This document shows, piece by piece, positions 1-6,448 of a DNA stretch of 38,935 bases. This DNA is from Tardiphaga sp. (GTDB taxonomy: Bacteria > Pseudomonadota > Alphaproteobacteria > Rhizobiales > Xanthobacteraceae): the NCBI RefSeq assembly GCF_028290785.1, contig NZ_JAQGJD010000054.1:1-38935 (forward strand), given 5' to 3'. The notes below the pieces were generated by a model that saw only the letters and a list, made by a program, of their open reading frames with translations, was not told the DNA's origin and did no database searches. The position numbers and the translations under genes were made by a program. Position 1 is the first letter of the stretch; each line of letters begins with the position of its first letter.

Positions 1-187
1 TCAGACGCGCCGACCTCGTGTCAATTTTTGCGTTTCTGAGCGTTCTTGCCATGGCGGGCGTACGGATTTTGTACGGAAAAGAGTTGTGTGAATGTTCTTG
101 TTAGCCTATCAGCCAAGATGCAAAAAATCCAATAAAATCAATGTCCTTTGACGTTCGTCGAAGTCCGCCGAAGGCCTTGATGACGGT

Positions 188-231
188 CTCTCACGGCGAA
201 AACAGCGGTTCGATTCCGCTAGGGAGCACCA
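188..231 (+). repeat. tRNA-Glu 3' fragment, left attachment-like repeat
   Basis: The last 44 bases of a tRNA are seen here: an anticodon loop CTCTCAC (188-194), the 3' anticodon stem GGCGA, a T-arm with stem AGCGG/CCGCT around loop TTCGATT, an acceptor strand AGGGAGC, discriminator A and CCA (229-231). The loop and arms match bacterial tRNA-Glu, with anticodon CTC. No 5' half is present upstream: the bases before the loop cannot form the anticodon stem and there is no GCTCCCT acceptor strand. It is therefore a fragment of the kind left by site-specific integration at a tRNA 3' end. A second copy lies at 33660-33690, identical over 26 bases (201-226 against 33660-33685). The naming as tRNA-Glu is from memory of the family sequence. 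Confidence 0.75.
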
Positions 232-240
232 ATAAATTCA

Positions 241-957
241 GCCGCTTGCAGAAGATCACCGTTTGACAGTGCAAAATTAAAACGGTTTTTCAAGCGGTTG
301 TTTCCCCGCTCTCTCCGCCACTACGCCAAATTGTGTTAGACTTCTGATGTCCCCCATTTCAGCGGGCGGCTTTGGCATTTTTCCCTCCCGATTAATCGAC
401 AAAGCACACCACAGCGATCGCCGTCATGCGACGCCCCTCTCGGTGCTTGAGTGTTTGGCAGGCTTCAGGGAGTCGTATCCTGGCTGCCGTTGACCCCGCC
501 GCACTTCTCGCTTCCGGAACGGCGCGACAACTCGCCGGCTGGCCGAAATCGCGGGGTACCGGTCCACGGTCAATGCTACCTCGCCGAACTGCGGGCCTCT
601 TTTTCCGTCAGGCAAACACCCACGCGACTTCGAAGAAGGCCACGAAACCACCGCTTACGAGCCTCGGATTTTGGTGGCCCCCTCGCAAGAACCTCGAAAA
701 GCGATGCTTTGAGCGCTTTCCCGCTCACTTCCCGTCTTTTCTTGACTTGGCGTTGCGGTGGGCGGTCAGTTCAGTGTCAACAGTATGAATCTCTGACGCG
801 GACCGGTTCTGGCGCAAAGCCGCCGCTGAGGGAGCATCAGACCGGTACACCAACCTATTTCGGGACTTGGCGAGCGATCACCGGTTTACGGAAGCCTCTT
901 GCAATTTGGAAGGCGCTTCCATATTGATGTCCGCTCGACCTGCGCATCGGACCTTCA
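241..957. other. Gene-poor stretch, no supportable gene
   Basis: There are open frames on both strands, such as 451-927 plus and 424-651 minus, but they overlap each other, lack ribosome-binding sites and have no domain I recognise. The composition is mixed, and the first part (241-420) is AT-richer than the genes. The stretch sits immediately inside the left tRNA fragment, where decayed mobile-element DNA is common. I see no promoter for the IclR gene that I would defend. Confidence 0.5.
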
Positions 958-1767
958 ATGAGCGACATCATCGAGCGAAGCTTCAAGATCATCGAGGAAC
1001 TGGCGGCCTATCCCGCCGGGCGTACGCTGTCGGAATTGTCGACCGAGCTGGATATTCCGCTCAGCGCCACGCACCGGCTGCTCAACGACCTCATCAAGGC
1101 CGGCTACATCCGCAAGGATGAGCGCCACGGCGACTTCAGCCTCACCACCAAGGTAGTCTCGATCGGGCTGCGCGTTCTCAGCGCCGGCGGCATTGTCGAT
1201 ATCGCCCAGCCGATTCTCGAGCGTCTTGCCTACAAGACCGGCGAACTGGTGCGGCTGGCGGCGGTCGACGGCGACCAGCTACTCTACATCGCCAAGGCGC
1301 AAGGCGCCACGCAGGGCCTGCGCTACGATCCGGAGATGGGGCGCGCCGTCCGGCTGTCATGCAGCGCGGCCGGCTTTGTCTGGCTGTCGACGAAATCGGA
1401 CGAAGAGGCATTGCGTCTGGTGTCGAAGCAGGGCTTTGAAGATCCGGACCAGGTCGGCCCGGCGGCGCCCTCCACCATCAAGGCGTTGATGGCGCATATC
1501 CGCGCGACGCGGAAACGCGGCTTCGGCCTGACGGTGGACGTGTTTCTGCCGGCGATGAGTTCGATGGCGGCTCCGGTCTACGGCCATGATGGCGAGATCC
1601 GCGCACTGCTGATCGTCGCCGGGCCGATGGTCCGGCTTACCGAGACGCGCATGCTGTCGCTCGCGCCGGTGCTTCTCTCTACCGCTGAAGAGCTGGGCCG
1701 GGCGAGCAGCGTGTCGCCGATGCTCAACGGGCGACTTCAAGGGAAGGCCATTCAAGCCACGCTTTAG
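958..1767 (+). CDS. IclR-family transcriptional regulator
   Basis: This 269-residue protein has the usual IclR layout. An N-terminal winged helix-turn-helix (about residues 5-65) carries the helix-turn-helix stretch TLSELSTELDIPLSATHRLL. An effector-binding IclR domain follows (about 75-255), with the typical end in which MAAPVYGHDGEIRALLIVAG forms part of the ligand pocket. Family members bind small organic acids or aromatics and control adjacent catabolic or uptake genes. The gene lies 46 bases upstream of, and in the same direction as, a TRAP transporter, which makes that transporter its most likely target. The ATG at 958 is used because the conserved N-terminus begins there. No strong Shine-Dalgarno is seen. 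The effector cannot be named from sequence. Confidence 0.9.
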   Translation: MSDIIERSFKIIEELAAYPAGRTLSELSTELDIPLSATHRLLNDLIKAGYIRKDERHGDFSLTTKVVSIGLRVLSAGGIVDIAQPILERLAYKTGELVRLAAVDGDQLLYIAKAQGATQGLRYDPEMGRAVRLSCSAAGFVWLSTKSDEEALRLVSKQGFEDPDQVGPAAPSTIKALMAHIRATRKRGFGLTVDVFLPAMSSMAAPVYGHDGEIRALLIVAGPMVRLTETRMLSLAPVLLSTAEELGRASSVSPMLNGRLQGKAIQATL

Positions 1768-1813
1768 AAACAAAAATGTTCAAAGCTCGATCAAAAACAA
1801 GGGGAGGTTACCA

Positions 1814-2833
1814 ATGAGGAAATCGATTCAGCGCCGCACCGTATTGGGTGCGCTGGCTACCACACCGTTCTGGGGCGGCGGGTTTCTGACGCGCGCTCAT
1901 GCGGCGGAGCACGTCTTCAAGGTCGCGCACCCGCTGGCCGCCAATCACCCCACGCACATCCGTCTGATGGAAGCCGCCGACAAGATCGCCAAGGACAGCG
2001 ACGGCAAGGTCGAACTGCGCCTGTTTCCGAACAACCAGCTCGGCGGCGAAGTCGACCTGCTGAATCAGGTGCGCTCCGGCGCCGTGGAAATGTTCGTGGT
2101 CGGCGGCCTCGTCGCCTCCAGCGTGGTGCCGATGGCCGCGCTGGACGGCGTCGGCTTTGCCTTCAAGGATTCGGCGGGCGTACTGAAGGCAATGGATGGC
2201 AAGCTCGGCGCGCACATCCGCGCCGCCTTGATGCAGGCCAACTTGTACGCGACGTCGACGATCTGGGACTACGGTTTCCGCGAGATCACCTCGTCGGTGC
2301 GGCCGATCAAGGAGGTCGGCGATCTCGCCGGCATGAAGATCCGCGTGCCGGGTGCCGCCGCCTATGCCGATCTGTTCAAGGCGCTGGGCGCCGCACCCAC
2401 CAGCCTGCAGTTCAACGAGGTCTACCCAGCGCTGCAGACCAAGATCGTCGATGGCCAGGAGAACCCGCTGGGCGTGATCCTCACCTCGAAGTTCTATGAA
2501 GTGCAGAAATACTGTTCGCTGAGCAACCACATCTGGCAGGGCAACTGGGTGCTCATCAACGGTCGGGTCTGGCGCGGCCTACCGCCCAAGCTGCAGGAAA
2601 TCGTGGAGGGCCGGCTCAACGAAGCCGCCGTCGCGCAGCGTCAGGACCTCGCCGGCCTCGACCAATCCTATCGCGACACCATCGCCAAGGGCGGCGTCGC
2701 CATCAACGAGGTTAATGCCGACTCGTTCAGGCAGAAGCTGACCGAGGTCGGCTACTACACCGATGCGCGGCGCAAGTTCGGCGATCCCGCCTGGGCGATC
2801 CTCGAAGAAGCGGCGGGCGGCAAGCTTTCATGA
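1814..2833 (+). CDS. TRAP transporter substrate-binding protein (DctP type)
   Basis: This is a 339-residue periplasmic solute-binding protein of the DctP/TAXI superfamily. The N-terminus has a twin-arginine-like signal (RRTVLGALATTPF) ending near AHAAEH, so the mature protein starts around residue 31. The mature part has DctP hallmarks: the FKVAHPLAANHPTH opening, the LFPNNQLGGEVDLLNQVRSG segment near residues 70-90, and the central KIRVPGAAAYADLFKALGAAP followed by QTKIVDGQENP. Substrates of this family are usually carboxylates. A strong ribosome-binding site (GGGGAGG) precedes the ATG. The stop overlaps the start of the fused permease gene in an ATGA, so the two are translationally coupled. 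The substrate is unknown. A dicarboxylate such as oxalate is only a guess from the island's content. Confidence 0.9.
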   Translation: MRKSIQRRTVLGALATTPFWGGGFLTRAHAAEHVFKVAHPLAANHPTHIRLMEAADKIAKDSDGKVELRLFPNNQLGGEVDLLNQVRSGAVEMFVVGGLVASSVVPMAALDGVGFAFKDSAGVLKAMDGKLGAHIRAALMQANLYATSTIWDYGFREITSSVRPIKEVGDLAGMKIRVPGAAAYADLFKALGAAPTSLQFNEVYPALQTKIVDGQENPLGVILTSKFYEVQKYCSLSNHIWQGNWVLINGRVWRGLPPKLQEIVEGRLNEAAVAQRQDLAGLDQSYRDTIAKGGVAINEVNADSFRQKLTEVGYYTDARRKFGDPAWAILEEAAGGKLS

Positions 2834-4682
2834 CCGCTGTCGGTATCAACGGCACTGTCGTGCGTCCGGTCCAGGCCATCGATGCCTGGATCGGGCGGGT
2901 GGTGGAAGCGGTTGCTGCGCTGCTGGTGTTGGCTGAGGTCGTGCTGCTGTTCAGCGGCGTGGTCGCCCGTTATGTGTTTCATCGTCCGATCGTGTGGTCG
3001 GACGAGATGGCGGGCAGTGTCTTCCTGTGGCTTGGCATGCTCGGCGCCGTCGTTGCTTTGCGCCGGGGCGAGCACATGGCGTTCAATGCGATGGGCACGC
3101 GCGCGACCGAACGGACCCGCGCGATGCTCAGCGCGCTGGTGATGGCCTGCGTGATCGCCACGCTATGCATGTTGCTGAAGCCGGCGGTGGAATACGTCGA
3201 GGACGAAGCCTTTGCGGTATTACCCAATCTCGGCGTCCCCGCCAGCTGGCGGGTGCTCGGCATCGAGGTTGGCATCGTGCTGATGATCGTCAGTATCGCC
3301 TTCCAGGCGGCGCGGCGCGACACCTTCCTGCTCACCCTCGCTGCGCTGGCGGTGGTCGCGCTATTGGGAGGCGGGCTGTGGGCGATCGGCCCGTGGCTGG
3401 CCGCCATCGGCAACATCAACCTCGTCGTGTTCTTTGTCGTCATCGTCGGCGTCGCCATCCTGATCGGCGTACCGATCGGCTTCGCCTTTGCCATGGCGAC
3501 GCTGTCCTATCTCGCCTTCACGACCTCGACGCCGCTCAGTGTGGTCATCAACCGGCTCGACCAGGGCATGTCGCAGCCGCTGCTGCTGGCGATCCCGATG
3601 TTCATCTTCCTCGGTCTGCTGATCGAGGTGATGGGGCTGGCGCGAACCATCATCAATTTCGTCGCCTCGCTGCTCGGTTCGGTGCGCGGCGGGCTGTATT
3701 ACGTGCTGCTGGTGGCGATGATCCTGGTGTCCGGAATCTCCGGCTCTAAGGCCGCCGACATGGCCGCCATTGCGCCCGGCCTGTTTCCGGAAATGCGCCG
3801 CCGTGGCGCCAAGGAAGGCGATCTGGTCGCGCTGCTGGCCGCGTCGGCGGCGATGGCCGATACGATTCCGCCGAGTATCGTGCTGATCACGCTGGGCTCG
3901 GTGACCGGCATCTCGATCGCCAGCCTGTTTACCGCCGGACACCGGCCTTGGTGCTGGCCGGCGCGCTGGCGGTGCTGATCTTCTTCCGTTCCCGCTCCGA
4001 GCCGTTGCCGACGTTGGCGCGGCCCAGCCTGAAGGATATCGCGATGTCCTTCCTGGCGGCGCTGCCGGCCATCGTGCTGCCGTTCGTGATCCGCTGGGCG
4101 GTGGTGGACGGCGTGGCGACAGCGACCGAGGTATCCACCATCGGCGTGGTCTATACGCTGATCGTCGGCGTGCTGATCTACCGTCCGGTGCAGTGGTCGC
4201 GTTTCTATCCCGTCTTGGTGGAGACCGTGGCGCTGTCCGGCGCGATCCTGTTCGTGATCGGCACCGCCACCGGCATGGCCTGGGCGCTGACGCAATCGGG
4301 GTTCTCCGCCCACCTGGCCGCAACGATGAAATCGATCTCCGGCGGGCCGGCAGGCTTCATGCTGATCACCGTCGTGGTGTTCATTCTGCTGGGAAATATC
4401 CTGGAAGGCATTCCCGCGATCCTGTTGTTCGCGCCATTGCTGCTTCCGGTCTCGCACGCCTTCGGCATTCACGATGTGCACTATTCAATGGTCGTTGTGA
4501 TCGCGATGAGCATCGGCCTGTTCGCCCCGCCATTCGGCATTGGCTTCTACTCCGCCTGCGCCATCGGCAAGGTGTCGCCGGACCAGGCCGTCGGCCATAT
4601 GTGGCGCTATCTGGCGGTGCTGTTCGCGGCATTGTTGCTGATCGCAGCGGTGCCGTGGTTCTCGACCGCGCTGCTCGACTAG
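2830..4682 (+). pseudogene. Fused TRAP permease DctQM, frameshifted
   Basis: This is the membrane part of the TRAP transporter, with the small (DctQ, about residues 15-165) and large (DctM, from about residue 180) subunits joined in one chain. The first reading frame runs to 3978 and breaks after the DctM segment GSVTGISIASLFTAG. The rest of DctM (VLAGALAVLIFFRSR onward) continues in the next frame from about 3948 to the stop at 4682. Loss of one base near 3938-3945 accounts for the break, and restoring it would give about 618 residues, normal for a DctQM fusion. Many transmembrane helices and the DctM sequences AIPMFIFLGLLIEVMG and SGISGSKAADMAAIAPGL are intact. Either the transporter is dead or this is a sequencing error. 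Confidence 0.85.
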
Positions 4683-4739
4683 CGGTGGGTACAAGCCGGA
4701 CAAAGGCAGCGGATATTTCCGTGCAGACAGGGAGGATGG

Positions 4740-5420
4740 ATGACGTTGTTAGGCAAGGCCGCGGTGGCCATGTGGTGGGACATGGCGCCCGCTCAGCGGG
4801 CGGAATTTGAAGACTGGCACTCGCACGAACACTTTCCGGAACGGATGAGCATTCCCGGCTTCCTGCGCGGATCGCGCTGGGCCAGTTCAGAGGGCGCGGA
4901 TGGCTTCTTCGTGCTGTACGAACTCGAGACCTATGAAACCCTGACATCGAGCCACTATCTGGCGCGGCTAAACGATCCCACGCCGTGGTCGACCAAGATG
5001 ATGCCGCACCACCGCAACATGGTGCGTAGCCAGTGCCGGGTGACGGAAAGTTTTGGCGGCGGCATCGCCATGTCGATGATGACGCTGCGTCTGTCGCCGA
5101 AGCCCGGCGAGGCCGATGCGCTGCGCCACCATCTGCAACACCTGCTGTCGCGGCTGCCGGCGCAGCCCGGCTTGACCGGCGCGCACCTGCTCTACACTCA
5201 GACGCCCGAAACCGGCCTCACGCAGGAACAGAAGATTCGTGGCGGTGCGGACGCGGTCGCCGACTGGATCGTGCTCGTCTCCGGCTACGATGCCGCAGCG
5301 CTTGCGACGCTCGCCGCCAGCGGCCTCAACGAGAACAGCCTTACCCGCGCAGGCGCTTTGCCCAGCCTCCGCTTCGCCCATTTCTCGCAGGCCTATGCGC
5401 TGGCTCAAACGGATGTCTGA
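4740..5420 (+). CDS. Hypothetical protein, probable dimeric alpha/beta-barrel fold
   Basis: This 226-residue soluble protein has no signal peptide. The N-terminal segment EFEDWHSHEHFPERMSIPGF resembles EthD / DUF4286-type ferredoxin-like barrels, in which a tryptophan-histidine pair precedes a PGF loop. A second half (from about residue 110) looks like a repeat of the same fold, so the protein could be a tandem barrel. A good ribosome-binding site (GGAGG, 4731-4735) lies four bases before the ATG. It follows the TRAP permease in the same direction with a 57-base gap and is probably part of that operon. A role in handling the imported compound is plausible but not shown. The exact family is uncertain. 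Confidence 0.7.
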   Translation: MTLLGKAAVAMWWDMAPAQRAEFEDWHSHEHFPERMSIPGFLRGSRWASSEGADGFFVLYELETYETLTSSHYLARLNDPTPWSTKMMPHHRNMVRSQCRVTESFGGGIAMSMMTLRLSPKPGEADALRHHLQHLLSRLPAQPGLTGAHLLYTQTPETGLTQEQKIRGGADAVADWIVLVSGYDAAALATLAASGLNENSLTRAGALPSLRFAHFSQAYALAQTDV

Positions 5421-5756
5421 CGGATTCCGGAATCGAGATGCGGCTTCGATTTCGAAGGCTTGCCTCTGGACAGTCCGGCTTCCACCGATTGCGAGTGGCC
5501 ACTGCTGGCGCAAAGCGGTCGTTGACGTGCAGCACGTAGACCCCGGAATTTCGAATCGAGCGGAGACTGCTAGGGCGCCGCCGCTCTAAAAGCATAATTG
5601 GTGACCGTCTGGATCTCAACGTAGAGCGGTTGCGGCCAGGCGTGCGCATCGGCGGCGCCGTTGAATGATGCGGAAGCAATCGCAGGTGCTCAGACGTATT
5701 TCCAACCAACGTGTCGGCGTCCTTAGGTATCCAAGCGTCAGGCAGATACCCGAGCA

Positions 5757-5927
5757 AAATTGGGGGCCGCGTTCGGCGAAGGCGGCAAACGCCTCGCGTG
5801 CCTCTGCCGACTTCAGCCGCTCCTTGAAAAATTGCCCTTCTTCAGCGGCTTGCGCCGCGATCCGCTGAAGATCACGCATCAGTCTCTTGGTTTGGCTAAG
5901 TGAGAGGCCGGGCAACTTCAACGCTCG
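5757..5927 (-). pseudogene. Enoyl-CoA hydratase C-terminal remnant
   Basis: Read on the minus strand, this stretch encodes RALKLPGLSLSQTKRLMRD, followed shortly by EEGQFFKERLKSAEAREAF and AAFAERGPQF. That order of an LP-x-TK-x-LMRD helix, an E-x-FxERL-S-EAREAF helix and a final AFxERRxPDF-like end is typical of the last 55-60 residues of enoyl-CoA hydratase/isomerase proteins. Nothing of the crotonase core is present upstream, and the frame runs past the normal end into unrelated sequence. It is a scar of an earlier gene, cut by rearrangement. Assignment is from recalled family pattern. Confidence 0.55.
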
Positions 5928-6122
5928 CTCGTCGCCCTCGGCGGAGTTCTGGTTTCCGCAGGCGGTGGCTGAAGCTCGCATCGTCCTCGGCCCCCCTTGG
6001 CTCTTGCGAGCGAGAAAGCTTTCTCACACTAGCTCGGAAGTGGCCGAAGGACGATGAAAAATGGGGCGGCTGGCGCATTTCGCGCGCAATGGCCGTTCAA
6101 CCGGAAAAGTGTTCACGGGGTT

Positions 6123-6137
6123 GTGTCCGTCGGACAC
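6123..6137. promoter_or_regulatory. Perfect palindrome upstream of fdhX (candidate operator)
   Basis: GTGTCCG-T-CGGACAC is a perfect 7-base inverted repeat around one central base. It lies 82 bases before the fdhX start and just upstream of the motif shared with the tup operon. Its shape suits binding by a dimeric regulator. Which regulator is unknown. Confidence 0.4.
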
Positions 6138-6150
6138 TGCCTATCAGTCG

Positions 6151-6176
6151 CATCATACCAAGATGTCATTTCCTCC
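6151..6176 (+). promoter_or_regulatory. Leader motif shared with the tupB upstream region
   Basis: The segment CATCATACC, then two or three bases, then ATGTCATTTCCTCC recurs almost unchanged at 24316-24340 (CATCATACC, GA, ATGTCGTTTCCTCC). Both copies lie upstream of genes serving tungsten/molybdenum enzymes, and both have an inverted repeat a few bases further upstream (ending at 6137 and 24306). Shared control of the dehydrogenase and metal-transport operons is a reasonable inference, and a common duplicated leader is the alternative. Confidence 0.4.
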
Positions 6177-6228
6177 CGGTGCAAGGACGAATATCATTGT
6201 TGCGGCAGTTAAAGTTCGGATGAATCTT

Positions 6229-6441
6229 ATGAAGGCGTCCCTGTCCACACTGTTGCTGCGCCGCGACCTGCTGCGCGGGGCGATCGCCGGGGTCGCCGTG
6301 ACTGCGACCTGCGCGAGGGCGATCGAGCCCGCTGCGGCGAAGTCCGGTCTCGGCATGGACAAGCGCAAGGCGCGCTACCAGGCCACTTCTGCCGAGGTCA
6401 AAGAATTTTACCGCGTCAATGCCTACCCTGAGAAGAAGTGA
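6229..6441 (+). CDS. Formate dehydrogenase-associated small Tat protein (FdhX-like)
   Basis: This is a small protein of about 70 residues. It has a twin-arginine signal (LLLRRDLLRGAIAGVAV) followed by a short conserved tail, GMDKRKARYQATSAEVKEFYRVNAYP. This matches the small Tat-target family found directly before formate dehydrogenase catalytic subunits (TIGR02811 type). Its role is unknown. It may help assembly or export of the enzyme. The ATG at 6229 is chosen because the signal peptide then has a normal length. An ATG at 6220 would add three residues, and neither has a strong ribosome-binding site. It ends just before the fdhA start and is the first gene of the fdhXABC operon. Confidence 0.8.
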   Translation: MKASLSTLLLRRDLLRGAIAGVAVTATCARAIEPAAAKSGLGMDKRKARYQATSAEVKEFYRVNAYPEKK

Positions 6442-6448
6442 GGCTTCA

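Larger units (their letters stand above)
5421..6219. other. Intergenic stretch with decayed sequence and fdh promoter region
   Basis: About 800 bases carry no intact gene. The middle holds a minus-strand enoyl-CoA hydratase remnant, listed separately. The right end (about 6100-6219) should contain the promoter and control sites of the fdhX-A-B-C operon, including a perfect palindrome at 6123-6137 and a motif shared with the tup operon at 6151-6176. Open frames elsewhere (for example 5341-5757 minus) are arginine/proline-rich, without domain or start signals, and were not called. Confidence 0.6.

Noticed and set aside
188-231. Complete tRNA gene
   Set aside because: The 5' acceptor strand, D-arm and 5' anticodon stem are missing.
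451-927. Open frames on both strands near the left repeat as genes or a transposase
   Set aside because: No domain, no start signals, and they compete with each other; they may be decayed mobile DNA but I cannot show it.
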